64,000 nucleotides of DNA from Acidobacteriota bacterium (GCA_025353165.1 JANXRE010000165.1:1-64000); one strand, 5' to 3'. Positions 1 to 9,873 are shown, counted from the stretch's first letter. Made by a program: numbers and translations. Notes: generated from the letters alone by a model not told the origin.

Positions 1-1
1 C

Positions 2-136
2 ATTGCTCGTGGCGTCTTCACGTCGGTCCACGATCTGTCGCGGAAACTGATGCGTTACATCCGCGCATATTCAAAAACCGCCAAACCCTTCAAATGGAAA
101 TACACTGATGTCCGCCGGAGGATTTTGCCATGCTAA
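2..136 (+). mobile_element. IS630-type transposase, C-terminal fragment (5' end outside window)
   Basis: An open frame enters from the left edge and ends at TAA 134-136, giving 44 residues. It contains FTSVHDLSRKLMRYIRAYSK, followed by a short segment with PFKWKY and a basic end. This arrangement (FxSVxDL, KxxRYIRxY, then PxKWxY) is the usual C-terminus of IS630-family DDE transposases, which cut and paste DNA at TA sites. The catalytic DDE residues would lie upstream, outside the window, so completeness cannot be judged. No terminal inverted repeat could be assigned in the 20 bases before the next gene. Identification rests on pattern recognition of a short tail. Confidence 0.6.
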
Positions 137-157
137 CGAAATTGCTGAGACAGGCCC

Positions 158-1420
158 CTAGCGCACCGCCTTCTCGATTTCGGCGAGAGCTCGGGACATT
201 TGTTCCGGCGTCTCAACGTCGAATACTTTCGGACTGAGAGGCTTCAGCGTAGCCTCCAACTGATCGCTGATTTCTTGCGGCGGCAGACCGCGGATCATCG
301 GTCCGGTACGCGGAACACGGCGCCGTCCTGCCATCGATTGGTTCAAAGATCGAACGGGCGGCTCCAAAGGCGCGCGGTAGCGAATATAGATGACTCGGCA
401 GGCGGGCAAGCCTTCCCGCGAAACAGGCTCCAGATCCTCGCCGGACTCGAAGGCCACCGGCGGGGTGAGCACGATCAGGACGCACGATTGTTCCGAGGCG
501 CGCAGAATGCCGCGCACCTGGGAGACGAAGAAGTGGGCGTCGTGATGCCGTTCGGAGAGCGAGTGAATGTCGATGGATGCCGTATTCGCGTCTCCCAAAG
601 CTGCCTTCAAGCGGGGCCAATCGAGATCCTGCCTGCCGTCTTGCCGGAAGACCGACCGCCGGCGCGCGAGGTCCAGCACTTCCATGTGCCCTGAGAGTGA
701 GGAGATCGCTTTGAGGGTAGGAAGCAGAGCCGCCAGCTCACCGCCATGGGTTCGCCGCGACCCGGGCTCTGGTACAGACGGGGCCACGTTAAGTATGACG
801 TTGACTCGGGCTGGGGAATGCACGGAAGCGCCCCACTGCAACCGGCCGTGAATCTGGGGCAGATACCAACCGTCGGGAGGTTCCTCGCTGGCGATGAATT
901 CAACAGGCGGCAGCCCGCGCCACGCGTCCGAAAGGAAATCACGTTGCGGCGGCGCTACGCGAAACTGCAACTGACGGCTGCCGTGCTCACCCGTGGCGGT
1001 ATCGAGGATAGCGACGGCAAGCCGGAAATCTCCCGGCAGGACGAACGCACTCTGTGAGTACTCCAGGTTCGCGGATCTGATTTGGGCGTCTAGTTTATCC
1101 AGTTCGATGCTGCCATGGTCCTGATAGCGCGCTCCGTCGCGGCCCGTAATTTGGACGAAGAACACCAGCCTGCCATCGGCGCGGCGGGCCTCCAGGTCTC
1201 GGCCATCCACTTTCACCTCAACTTTTGCCATGAGCCGCTGGTGAAACGAGAGCTCTGCCCGGGCGACGCTCGCTGTCCAACGGATGCGTGCCGTGTCGGG
1301 TTCGCCGAGCCACTGATCGAAGTGGCTCCTTTCAAATACCGGATCGAGCGAGTTGGGCTGGCCGGACGCCTGGGCGGCGAAGGCCGCGCTGAACAGCAGG
1401 GTGATGAGAGACCGGATCAC
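158..1420 (-). CDS. Secreted hypothetical protein, possibly VWFA-related
   Basis: 420 residues. The N-terminus (MIRSLITLLFSAAFAAQASG) is a clear Sec signal peptide, so the product is exported. The body is rich in beta-strand-like segments. The central part (about residues 200-330) has alternating hydrophobic strands and a segment ending in SCVLIVLTPP that could be a Rossmann-like VWA fold, as in the many secreted VWFA-related proteins of Acidobacteriota. No clear MIDAS motif (DxSxS) was found, so the family is not assigned. The GTG start overlaps the stop of the upstream gene in a GTGA arrangement, which indicates translational coupling with the 122-residue protein. Function unknown. Confidence 0.75.
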   Translation of the reverse strand: MIRSLITLLFSAAFAAQASGQPNSLDPVFERSHFDQWLGEPDTARIRWTASVARAELSFHQRLMAKVEVKVDGRDLEARRADGRLVFFVQITGRDGARYQDHGSIELDKLDAQIRSANLEYSQSAFVLPGDFRLAVAILDTATGEHGSRQLQFRVAPPQRDFLSDAWRGLPPVEFIASEEPPDGWYLPQIHGRLQWGASVHSPARVNVILNVAPSVPEPGSRRTHGGELAALLPTLKAISSLSGHMEVLDLARRRSVFRQDGRQDLDWPRLKAALGDANTASIDIHSLSERHHDAHFFVSQVRGILRASEQSCVLIVLTPPVAFESGEDLEPVSREGLPACRVIYIRYRAPLEPPVRSLNQSMAGRRRVPRTGPMIRGLPPQEISDQLEATLKPLSPKVFDVETPEQMSRALAEIEKAVR

Positions 1421-1785
1421 TCCATGAGCCCCCGGATATAGGCAGACACAGCGAGAAGCTGAGGCGTATCCATCCGCCCGATGAGGTTTCGGATCACGGA
1501 AGCCAATACCCGGGTTGTAGCTCCCATTCCGAGATTGGCCGATTGCTCGGTGAAGAATCCCGCCTTGGCAATCTTCAGTGGCCTTAGATAGAAGTAGTCC
1601 ATGCCGGCGTCGGTTAGTTCCACAACGATTCCGGCCAACGCATCGCGATGTTTCGTGGGGTCTTTCGCTTTCTCCATCTTGGTGAGGACCGAGAGAGTCT
1701 TCGCGCGGAGACTGTCCGAGTGATAGAAGCGAAGGAATGGTTTCGGTTTGGGTGACCGCGGGGCTCGCTTTGTGGTCGTAGGCAT
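1417..1785 (-). CDS. Small basic hypothetical protein
   Basis: 122 residues, starting with a Lys/Arg/Pro-rich tail (MPTTTKRAPRSPKPKPF) followed by a predicted helical body. No signal peptide or membrane segment is visible, so it is probably cytoplasmic. It ends 1 base before the end of the GTG start codon of the downstream secreted protein (GTGA overlap). The two genes therefore form a coupled pair, and the TonB receptor lies just upstream on the same strand (8 bases between them). I do not recognise the family. Confidence 0.7.
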   Translation of the reverse strand: MPTTTKRAPRSPKPKPFLRFYHSDSLRAKTLSVLTKMEKAKDPTKHRDALAGIVVELTDAGMDYFYLRPLKIAKAGFFTEQSANLGMGATTRVLASVIRNLIGRMDTPQLLAVSAYIRGLME

Positions 1786-1792
1786 GCTTTCT

Positions 1793-4243
1793 TTATAGTT
1801 TTCCCAGCCAGCGTATCCGAAAGTTGAACGCCCGGCTTTGGCCTCCGGCGTAGGCCATGAATCTCGGTGAGTTTATATCATTATTCACGACGTTGTAATT
1901 CCGGTGATTGGTGATGTTGATGAAGCCTGCCCGGCCCGCCCAACGCTGTCCCCGGAACTCAAACTTCCGCTCCAGGCTGAGGTTTAGCTCAAAGAAGTTG
2001 GGAAAACGGTGCGCATCCGGCGGACCGATCACCGTTCCAAGTTCATTCAGCACGGAGAATGGAAATCCAGTGTGGTACTCCGAGAGAGACGCGATCGCCC
2101 AGTTCTTCCAGAACGTCGGCAGATAGGCCCAGCCGAGCAAGCGGTGGGGCGCGTCCCAGGCCACGGGACCCATGTTGGCGTTCACAACCGCCGGATCGTC
2201 GGTCGTGACGTCGATCACGGTGTTGGATCGCGCGCGGGACCAGGTGTAACTGGCCATCCATCCGTACTCGCGCGCCAGATTCTGCCGCACTGTAATACCG
2301 GTGGAGTCGTAAGAATCCGACCGGCGATTGCCCAGCGCGTAAATGGTCTGGCCAGGCGACGAGGCCGGCGACGGAAAGTACGTGAGTCCCCCGCTTCCGT
2401 GGCGCCGCAGCGCTTCGAGCCGCACAAAGACACCGGACAAGATCCGGCGATCAATGGCCGCTGTCCAATTCGTATTTTCCGGGCTCGAAAAATTGCGGCC
2501 CGGATTGTAGAAGAGCGAGGTCAGGGGTACGTCCGGTTGTCCGTATGGCGGATACAGAAACGCCACCTGGTGCTGGTCCATGGGCCGCGTGAACAGAATC
2601 AGATTGGGTGCGTCGCGGGTGACCGCGAAGCCGCCGGAGATTTTTGTGTCGCGCAGTCCCGGCGGAGACCAGGCTACCCCCGCCCGCGGAGATGCGCTCC
2701 AGCTTCGAAGGAGGCTGGCCCAATCCCAACGGAGACCGGCGTCGACCAACACGTCCGTCCGGACTCGCCACGAGTCCTGAACATAAGCGCTGGTCTCGAA
2801 CCCGGCTTGGCTGAGAACACCGTTGCCCTGGTAGACGGCCCTTCGCACGGGGATCTGTCCCGCGCCCACGTATTCGTACCCGGTGCGCCGTATGTCCTGT
2901 GAGTATCCCAACCGGTCCAGATCCATGCCCGTCTTCAACTGATGCGCGCCGAGGAAATGGAATGAGGGAAGAAACGCGTTCGCAAGGATTTGATCGCGCG
3001 CCGCATCCTGCCGGCCATGAACGAAGTAATTCCCCTGGCGCCCATCCGGCGTGAACAGATACAGGCCATCCCCTTGCGGAGTCAGGCGGGCAAAGGTCCG
3101 GTTCGCCGCATAGCCGAACTCGATGAGCGATCCTTCGCTGAAGTAGATTTGATCCTTCGCGTAACCGAACCATTGCCGGTTCCGGCGATCGGTGGTGGTT
3201 TGCGGAGGATCGAGAGGACCCAACCCGGCCAGCTCGGCCCACCACGTGGTAGCGAGAAAGCCTCCGGTCAGAATGTTCCGAGGTGTCAGGTTAGCCTGGA
3301 ACTTCGAGAAATTCTCGTATCGCAGGCTGGTGCTGGTGTCTTGTCCGGGTGGTAACTCGCGAATGACTGTCTGGTCGTACTGGCCCGTCAAACTGTCGGA
3401 GAACCAGATACGCCCGCGCCGCACCGGGCCGGACACGTTGAATCGCGGGTTCCAACTGCCGAGCCGCCAACCTTTCCGGTTCTCGATGCCCGGGACAAAA
3501 TTCGTGGCGGAATAGCGAACGCGATCGTCGCCGGTCTTGGTGTCGAGCGACAAAACCGCCGCCGCCGCTTTGCCGTATTCCGCCGGATAATTACCGGTCT
3601 CGATAGCCATGGACTGTACAGCCTCGATGCCCAGCCGCGATTCGAACCTGCCGGTCAGCGCATCCCCGACGTTGAACCCATCCAGAAGGTACAGGGCCTG
3701 CTCTTCGGAACCTCCCGCGGCGTGGATTCCCGCACGGGAATCCTGTACCACTCCAGGCAGGATTCGCATGGCGTTTTTCAGGCTTTGCGCGGCAGGGAAG
3801 GGTACGTTCAGCAATTGCGCTCCGCTGAGTATTTCCTGATGGTGCGTGGTGTCCAATTCCACGGTGCTCGTCGTGGCATGGACATCCATGGCGTCGGCGA
3901 ACTCGCGGATCGGGGCCATGGTGAGGTTGAGTTCGTTGTCGCCGGCGGCGAGCGCAATGGCTTGTTCCTTTAACGCGAAGTAGCCGTTGGCCTCACCGGT
4001 CACGAAATAATTCCCGGGCGTGGATAAAGCCGCTGAAAACGCGCCGGTGGGATCGGTCAGTGTCCGGAATCTGTCACGGGACGAAGCTTCACGGATCACA
4101 ACTGCGGCGTTCGGTACAGGCGTACCGGTGTCGCTTGAGACTCTACCGGTTACTCGAACTTCCGCATTCAGACTCAGGCACATCGCCGCGACTGCGCCGC
4201 TCGCGCAGAGGGACCGAAGCGCGATGTAAGACGTCTGAAGCAT
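1793..4243 (-). CDS. TonB-dependent receptor with N-terminal carboxypeptidase-regulatory-like domain
   Basis: 816-residue outer-membrane receptor. A signal peptide (to about residue 28) is followed by a carboxypeptidase-regulatory-like Ig domain (VTGRVSSDTGTPVPNAAVVI, about 30-110). A plug-type segment follows (LLDGFNVGDALTGRFESRLG, and NYPAEYGKAAAAVLSLDTKTG), then a long beta-barrel rich in aromatic and Asn/Arg residues that ends in FNFRIRWLGKL, a typical barrel terminus. Proteins of this kind import large substrates such as oligosaccharides or siderophores with TonB energy. At 816 residues it is shorter than the usual 1000-1200 residue acidobacterial members. The ligand cannot be inferred from sequence. 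Confidence 0.88.
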   Translation of the reverse strand: MLQTSYIALRSLCASGAVAAMCLSLNAEVRVTGRVSSDTGTPVPNAAVVIREASSRDRFRTLTDPTGAFSAALSTPGNYFVTGEANGYFALKEQAIALAAGDNELNLTMAPIREFADAMDVHATTSTVELDTTHHQEILSGAQLLNVPFPAAQSLKNAMRILPGVVQDSRAGIHAAGGSEEQALYLLDGFNVGDALTGRFESRLGIEAVQSMAIETGNYPAEYGKAAAAVLSLDTKTGDDRVRYSATNFVPGIENRKGWRLGSWNPRFNVSGPVRRGRIWFSDSLTGQYDQTVIRELPPGQDTSTSLRYENFSKFQANLTPRNILTGGFLATTWWAELAGLGPLDPPQTTTDRRNRQWFGYAKDQIYFSEGSLIEFGYAANRTFARLTPQGDGLYLFTPDGRQGNYFVHGRQDAARDQILANAFLPSFHFLGAHQLKTGMDLDRLGYSQDIRRTGYEYVGAGQIPVRRAVYQGNGVLSQAGFETSAYVQDSWRVRTDVLVDAGLRWDWASLLRSWSASPRAGVAWSPPGLRDTKISGGFAVTRDAPNLILFTRPMDQHQVAFLYPPYGQPDVPLTSLFYNPGRNFSSPENTNWTAAIDRRILSGVFVRLEALRRHGSGGLTYFPSPASSPGQTIYALGNRRSDSYDSTGITVRQNLAREYGWMASYTWSRARSNTVIDVTTDDPAVVNANMGPVAWDAPHRLLGWAYLPTFWKNWAIASLSEYHTGFPFSVLNELGTVIGPPDAHRFPNFFELNLSLERKFEFRGQRWAGRAGFINITNHRNYNVVNNDINSPRFMAYAGGQSRAFNFRIRWLGKL

Positions 4244-4334
4244 CCTGTTTGCGCGCCTGCGGGCGCGCTCTCCACCAAGTGGTTTTACTATACACCCGGC
4301 GACGAAATAGACCCGGCTTGACGGACAATGTAGG

Positions 4335-5189
4335 GTGCCGGTACACGATAAAAGTCGATCCTCAATCCTGGCGGTCGCTCTCTCAGGACCCGAACATTCC
4401 GCCGCGCTGCCATTGCTTCCACAGTTAGTGCGTAACCACGCGACCGCCGAGGCCGAAGACTTTCTCGTGACTCTGCCGAGGTTGAATCAGGCGGAAAAAA
4501 CCCGCACTGCCGGCGAGCAGATCCTTCCGGCCTTTGCCGCCGGCGCGCTTATCGGCCCGTATCGCTTGGTGAGCGAATTGGGACAGGGCGGCATGGCCGT
4601 GGTGTGGATGGCCGAACACTTCGCTCGGGAGCGCGACATCCTGGCGCGCCTCACTCACCCGGGCATCGCCCGGCTTTACGACGCTGGGGCCAGCGAACGG
4701 GGTCAGCCTTACCTGGCCATCGAGTATGTCGAGGGCGAGAAGATCACCGGCTACTGCGACCAGAAGAGTCTGGGCCTGAAGGCGCGCCGTGCAGTACACA
4801 CAAACCTCGTCGTTCACCGCGACTTGAAGCCTGCCAACATTCTGGTCACGAACGAGGGGGACGTCCGGCTGCTCGATTTCGGAATTGCGAAGCTTCTGAC
4901 GGATGGCGAAGCCGACGAGACCGAACTCACGCGAATCGGAGGCAGGGCACTGACGCCCGACTACGCGAGCCCCGAGCAGATCGCTGGGAACCCCATCACC
5001 ACGGCCAGCGACGTGCACTCACTCCGCGTCATCCTTTACGGACTTCTGACTCGCGAGCGGCCATACAAACGGAAGCGGGGTACGCGGAGTGGCCTGGAAG
5101 ACGCGATTCTCGGCGTCGTGCCGGCGCGGCCAAGCCAACCAAATAGCCAGGGACAAGACTCAAGCGCGGACCCGTGGAGTTACCCCTAA
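4335..5189 (+). pseudogene. Decayed Ser/Thr protein kinase (internal deletions, truncated C-terminus)
   Basis: 284 residues resembling Hanks-type kinases common in Acidobacteriota. The glycine loop (ELGQGGMAVVW), the catalytic loop HRDLKPANIL, DFG (LLDFGIAKLL) and the APE-like TPDYASPEQIAG segment are all recognisable. However, the sequence jumps from VVWMAEH straight to FARERDILARLTHPGIARLY, so the beta-3 strand with its ATP-binding lysine is missing. It also jumps from LGLKARRAV to HTNLVVHRD, losing most of helix E. After YGLLTRERPYKRKRG the rest of the C-lobe and any sensor/TPR region is absent. All losses keep the frame. The GTG at 4335 is the only plausible start. It is most likely a relic; a catalytically dead signalling protein is less likely. 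Confidence 0.75.
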
Positions 5190-5312
5190 GCGATCCGGCG
5201 ATCCCCGCGGCGGACGCGGATGCCAAAGAAACGGACAACAGCCAGCGTGGCGGCTGGCGCAAGGTGAACCCACCCGACCAGTAACCGGCGGTAGGATGGT
5301 CGCAGGAAACCA

Positions 5313-6182
5313 ATGCGCCCTCTTCTGCCTCTTCTTCTAAGCTGCACGCTCCTGGCCGCCGGTCCGGCCGGCCGTCCCATCCGGGCCCTGATCATAGACG
5401 GGCAAAACAACCACGCCTGGCAAGAGACAACACCGGTATTGAAAAGCATCCTCGGCGCATCCGGCCGCTTCACCGTCGATGTTGCAACTTCGCCGCCGCA
5501 CGGCGCGGACATGTCCAAGTTCCAGCCGAAGTTCGCCGACTACGACGTAGTAGTGTCGAATTACAACGGCGACGCCTGGAGCACCCAGGCCAAGGTCGAT
5601 TTCGTAAGTTTCGTGCGGAACGGCGGTGGCTACGTTTCGTACCACGCGGCCGATAACGCATTCCCGGATTGGAAAGAGTACCAGGAGATGATCGGCGTCG
5701 GCGGATGGGGCGAGCGCACCACGCAAAAGTCGGGTCCGGCGATCCGCTACCGCAACGGAAGGATCGCCCTCGATCTGACGCCCGCCCGCTGCGGCAGTCA
5801 CGGGAGCCGTCTGCCGTTTCTAATCACGATGCGAGACCTGTCCAGCCCGATTGCGACCGGACTTCCGACGGTGTGGATGCACGCGCCCGATGAGCTCTAC
5901 GACACGCTTTGCGGGCCGGCCCAGAACGTCGGGGTCGTCGCCACCGCGCATTCGGATCCCGCGAACAAAGGCACCGGCGAGGATGAGCCGATGCTGATGA
6001 CGCTTCGTTACGGCAAGGGCCGGATCTTTCACACCACGCTGGGCCACGATGTGGCGGCCATGCAATGCGTCGGCTTCATCGCGACGCTTCAGCGCGGCGT
6101 TGAGTGGGCTGCTACCGGGCTGGTCACGCAGAGCGTGCCGGCCGATTTCCCCGGGGCGGACAAGCCGAGCGTGAGGAAGTAG
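5313..6182 (+). CDS. Secreted ThuA-domain protein (class I glutamine amidotransferase-like fold)
   Basis: 289 residues. A short signal peptide (MRPLLPLLLSCTLLAAG) is followed by the ThuA signature: RALIIDGQNNHAW with the helix after it, then DYDVVVSNYNGDAW, a strand leading to FVRNGGGYVSYHAADNAF, and near the end GKGRIFHTTLGHD. ThuA-like proteins are linked to trehalose/sugar utilisation and are expanded in Planctomycetes, Verrucomicrobia and Acidobacteriota; the exact reaction is usually unknown. An AGGAAA ribosome-binding site precedes the ATG. The gene ends 20 bases before the start chosen for the next TonB receptor, which suggests co-transcription with a sugar-uptake receptor. Confidence 0.85.
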   Translation: MRPLLPLLLSCTLLAAGPAGRPIRALIIDGQNNHAWQETTPVLKSILGASGRFTVDVATSPPHGADMSKFQPKFADYDVVVSNYNGDAWSTQAKVDFVSFVRNGGGYVSYHAADNAFPDWKEYQEMIGVGGWGERTTQKSGPAIRYRNGRIALDLTPARCGSHGSRLPFLITMRDLSSPIATGLPTVWMHAPDELYDTLCGPAQNVGVVATAHSDPANKGTGEDEPMLMTLRYGKGRIFHTTLGHDVAAMQCVGFIATLQRGVEWAATGLVTQSVPADFPGADKPSVRK

Positions 6183-6202
6183 CGGTTGCGATATTCTGGT
6201 CT

Positions 6203-9200
6203 TTGAAAGAGATAATCGCATTCTTTATCTGCGGTCTCGCCGCCCTGGCGCAGACGGATACAGCTTCCTGGCATGGGGTTTTGCGCGACTCGTCGGGCCA
6301 GCGTATTTCCGGCGCGCAAGTTAAGCTGCAAGGACCGGCGCGAACCGCCGCGGCGCTCAGCAAAGCGGACGGCAGCTTCGAGTTCGACGGTCTTCCTCCG
6401 GGCAACTACACGCTGGAAGTGGTTTGGAAAGATCACGCGGCGCGGTCGGAGAAGCCGGTAGATCTGACGCCGGCCGCGCGAGTGACCGAATGGCTCCGCA
6501 TCTCGGCCGCCGGCCTGGTTGCGATCGACCCGTCGCGTGGGTCCTCCGATTCTACTGGCGGCGAGCAGCTCTCCAGCTGGCAGGTCTCAGCGCTTCCCTT
6601 GAACAAGCGCGACTTCAGCCAGTTGCTCCTGCTCGCCGCGGGCACGCAGACCGATTCGAACGGCGCCGCGAACTTCACCCAGCAGTTCACCGTCAACGGA
6701 CAGCGCGGAACCGCCACCGTTTTCGCGATGGACGGAATCGATACGACCGATCCGGAAATGGGCGGCGCTACTTTCTCGAATTTCAACGTCGATGCGATCC
6801 AGGAGATCCGATCCAGCTCCGGCGTGATGGCGGCGGAGATCGGCCACGGAGCGGCCGGCTTCACCGAGATCGTCACGAAGTCGGGCGCCAACGATCTGCA
6901 CGGCAGCGTTTTTGAGTTTGTCCGAAACGCCGCATTCGACGCGCGCAACTTCTTCGACCGGCGTTCCATCGCGCAGCCGGGGCGCATCCCGCCGTTTATC
7001 CGCAACGAATTCGGACTCGCGAACGGGGGTCCGGTGGTTTTGCCGCGGTTGTTCGATGGCCGCGGCCGCACGTTCTATTTCCTGCAGTACCAGGGCTTCC
7101 GGCAAGTGCTAGGGACAACCCAGATTCTGCCCGTTCCGACGGCGGCCGAGCGTCAGGGCCAGGATACAACCGCTTTTGCGGGAGACACGCTGTTCGTCCC
7201 GGTGAGTCCGAAGGTCGCTTCCGTGCTTGAACGCTACCCGATGCCGAACGATCCGCTGGGGCCGTATAGCGCTCGCACCTACGCAACTTCCTCGAAGGTG
7301 CGGACGGTGAGCGATCAGTTCTCGCTTCGCATCGACCATCGCATCTCGGAGAAGTCGCGTTTGTTCGGCCGCTTCAATCTCAACAATGTGGATGGCCCGT
7401 TGACCAATCCAAGTCAGACGGCGATCGATCCCTCCTTCGCGGTTAATTTCTTCGATCACCAGCGGAACGTGGGACTCAGTTACACGCGTACCTCAGCTAC
7501 CTTCGTCTCCGAGTCGTCGGCCGGGTTCATTCGGTCTACTCCCAACTTCCAGGCCGTCAACGGCGTTCAGCCCGGCCTGTTGTTTGCGGACGGCGTCTAC
7601 GAAGGCTTCAACACTGCGTCGGGCTCGATCCTGGCTTCGTTCGGGAATCTGTTTCAGCTCCGGCAGAACTTCACCTGGATACGCGGGGCTCATACCTGGA
7701 AGGCGGGCGCGGAAGTGCGCTTCAATGTCGATACGACGCTGTTCGGCACCAACCCGAATGGCACCTATTCATTCGGCGGAGGCGCGGTGTTTTCGCCGGT
7801 GGAGATTCGATCGTCGACCGGATTGCACGACCTACACGTGGGTGATCCGCTTCCCGACTCTCTGACCGGGCTACTGACCGCGTCACCCTTCTCCTACACG
7901 ATAACGGCGGCGCCGGCCATCTTCGCGCAAGGCGCGCGCATGGGCGATAGCGCCGAGCGCCGCAACTCCTACAACTTCTACTTTCAGGACACCTGGAAGG
8001 TATCGCCGAGATTCAGTGTGAGCTATGGCCTGCGCTATGAAGTCAGCTCCCGCATCGGAGAAGCGAAACGGCGCACTTCGGGTATCGTGTTTGAAGGTGC
8101 GAACGGCGCTCCGGGAGATATGTTCTCGCCCGGAACTGTCGCGCGATTCTTCGTCAACAAGCAACCGCCTTACCGGATGGACTGGGGAGGCTGGGGGCCG
8201 CGGCTTTCCATCGATTGGCGCTTAGACGATAAGACCGTATTCCGCGCCGGCGGCGCGATTACGACGATGCTGGTGAACCTGTGGCAAGACAACATGACGA
8301 CGGGCGGGCTGCCCTTCGTCGTCCAGCCCATCGTGACAGCCGCGCGCGGCGTACCGGTGCCGTTCGAGAACACGGCGACGGCGATCGCCTTGCCGCAGCC
8401 GCGAACACCATCCGGCGCGCTGGTGTTTGCGACTGGCAAGTCAACGGATGTTCCGCCCAATACGGAGATGGATGTGCTGCGGTTCGAGCGGGATCTCGCG
8501 GCGTTGAGCCCGGATGGCCAGATGCATCCCCTCAGCGCGTATCAGATGGCGCGCGATTTCCGGAACGGGTACATCGGCGCCTATACGGCCAGCCTCGAAC
8601 GAACGTTTGCGGATGTTACGGCGAGTGCGGCTTACGTTGCGACGGCAGGGATCAAGCTCCCCCGCCTGGATTTTCCCAACTCGTATGCCGGCGCCGATCC
8701 GCGGTTTGCGCCGTACACGGTGTTCGATTCTGCGGGCGCGGCCCGGGCGGGCTACGGACCGATCTATGTGGCGAGCAGCCGGTCGCACTCCACCTATCAC
8801 TCCTTACAGACGGGCCTCGGCAAGAACTCGCTCCGCTATGGACTGGGTTTTCAAGTAAGTTATACATTCAGCAAATCGATCGACGACACCAGCGCTGTGC
8901 TCGGCGGGTTCATCTCGGGCGGCTCGGGGGCGGTCTTGCAGGCGTCGCCTCAGAATCCCAGGGATCTGCGGGGCGAGAAGGGGCCATCGACGTTCGATGT
9001 CACTCATGCTTTGTCATTCAGCGCCATTCAGGAGTTACCGCTGTACCTCCTGTTCCCGAACAGCCCCAAGCGCTGGATTTCCGGGTGGCAGTTGTTAGGA
9101 CTAGGATGGTTGGCGAGCGGAGGCCCGTTCAGCGTGTACTCGGGAATCCAACAGACTGGCGTGGGTTCGAACGGCGCGGATCGTCCCGATCAGATCGCGC

Positions 9201-9553
9201 AACCGGACGTTTCAACCAGGCGAACTGTCCGCGAGGACTATTTCGGGCGCGGCGCGAACAATGCGTCGTTCTTTTCGATTCCGCAAGGCCGCTTCGGCAC
9301 TCTAGGGCGGAACACATTCCGGGGACCCGGGTTTCACAGCTTCGATATGGCGCTGATCAAGGATACGCCGATCGGATTGGGGAGTAACGCCGAGCGCGTT
9401 GTCGCGCAGTTTCGGGCTGAGTTCTTCAACGTCTTCAACCTGGTCAATTTCGGACTGCCCAGCAACATCGTGCTGGGCCCGGGGTTCGGCGTGATCAGCC
9501 GGACCACGGGACCATCGCGGCAGATTCAGCTATCTCTGAAACTGCTGTATTAA
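6203..9553 (+). CDS. TonB-dependent receptor, Oar-like
   Basis: About 1116 residues from the TTG at 6203, which yields a good signal peptide (MKEIIAFFICGLAALAQ). The same frame is open back to 6104, but that part overlaps the ThuA gene and does not look like a leader. Next come a carboxypeptidase-regulatory-like domain (GVLRDSSGQRISGAQVKLQG), a plug with NGQRGTATVFAMDGIDTTDP and GFTEIVTKSGANDLHGSVFE, and a long barrel containing DHRISEKSRLFGRFN. It ends in the Oar-type tail ...PSRQIQLSLKLLY. The role would be uptake of large compounds across the outer membrane. Its stop codon overlaps the stop of the convergent gene 9550-9873. Confidence 0.88.
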   Translation: MKEIIAFFICGLAALAQTDTASWHGVLRDSSGQRISGAQVKLQGPARTAAALSKADGSFEFDGLPPGNYTLEVVWKDHAARSEKPVDLTPAARVTEWLRISAAGLVAIDPSRGSSDSTGGEQLSSWQVSALPLNKRDFSQLLLLAAGTQTDSNGAANFTQQFTVNGQRGTATVFAMDGIDTTDPEMGGATFSNFNVDAIQEIRSSSGVMAAEIGHGAAGFTEIVTKSGANDLHGSVFEFVRNAAFDARNFFDRRSIAQPGRIPPFIRNEFGLANGGPVVLPRLFDGRGRTFYFLQYQGFRQVLGTTQILPVPTAAERQGQDTTAFAGDTLFVPVSPKVASVLERYPMPNDPLGPYSARTYATSSKVRTVSDQFSLRIDHRISEKSRLFGRFNLNNVDGPLTNPSQTAIDPSFAVNFFDHQRNVGLSYTRTSATFVSESSAGFIRSTPNFQAVNGVQPGLLFADGVYEGFNTASGSILASFGNLFQLRQNFTWIRGAHTWKAGAEVRFNVDTTLFGTNPNGTYSFGGGAVFSPVEIRSSTGLHDLHVGDPLPDSLTGLLTASPFSYTITAAPAIFAQGARMGDSAERRNSYNFYFQDTWKVSPRFSVSYGLRYEVSSRIGEAKRRTSGIVFEGANGAPGDMFSPGTVARFFVNKQPPYRMDWGGWGPRLSIDWRLDDKTVFRAGGAITTMLVNLWQDNMTTGGLPFVVQPIVTAARGVPVPFENTATAIALPQPRTPSGALVFATGKSTDVPPNTEMDVLRFERDLAALSPDGQMHPLSAYQMARDFRNGYIGAYTASLERTFADVTASAAYVATAGIKLPRLDFPNSYAGADPRFAPYTVFDSAGAARAGYGPIYVASSRSHSTYHSLQTGLGKNSLRYGLGFQVSYTFSKSIDDTSAVLGGFISGGSGAVLQASPQNPRDLRGEKGPSTFDVTHALSFSAIQELPLYLLFPNSPKRWISGWQLLGLGWLASGGPFSVYSGIQQTGVGSNGADRPDQIAQPDVSTRRTVREDYFGRGANNASFFSIPQGRFGTLGRNTFRGPGFHSFDMALIKDTPIGLGSNAERVVAQFRAEFFNVFNLVNFGLPSNIVLGPGFGVISRTTGPSRQIQLSLKLLY

Positions 9554-9873
9554 TAACGGTGGAAGCGGCCCCAGCGGTCATAGTGACCGCGCGCGTACGG
9601 ATGGAAATTGCCGTACCGGTCGTAGTAGCCATCTACCGGAGCGGTGTAACCATACCCGTAAGACGGCGCGGCGTAAAAGCTGAATCCGTAGCCGCCGCGG
9701 TAACGCCTTTCCCGGCGCTCCTCGGCTTCATGCCGTTCATGCTGCTCGTGCTCGCGCCATTCGTGGCGGTCGCGCCCCCGATCGTCACGATCCCTCGCCA
9801 TCGCAGCGCCAGGAGCCAGCAAAGCTACAGCAGTTGCCATCGCTGCGATCGTCAATCCAAGTTTCTTCGTCAT
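9550..9873 (-). CDS. Small secreted Arg/His/Tyr-rich protein
   Basis: 107 residues. The signal peptide (MTKKLGLTIAAMATAVALLA, cleavage after about AMA) is followed by a highly charged Arg/Asp/Glu/His stretch (residues about 27-58) and a Tyr/Gly/Phe-rich tail with two near-repeats, YDRYGNFHPY and YDRWGRFHRY. No catalytic motif is seen. Composition suggests a small periplasmic or surface protein; a metal-binding or cell-envelope role is only a guess from the histidines. It converges with the TonB receptor and the two stop codons overlap. Confidence 0.7.
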   Translation of the reverse strand: MTKKLGLTIAAMATAVALLAPGAAMARDRDDRGRDRHEWREHEQHERHEAEERRERRYRGGYGFSFYAAPSYGYGYTAPVDGYYDRYGNFHPYARGHYDRWGRFHRY

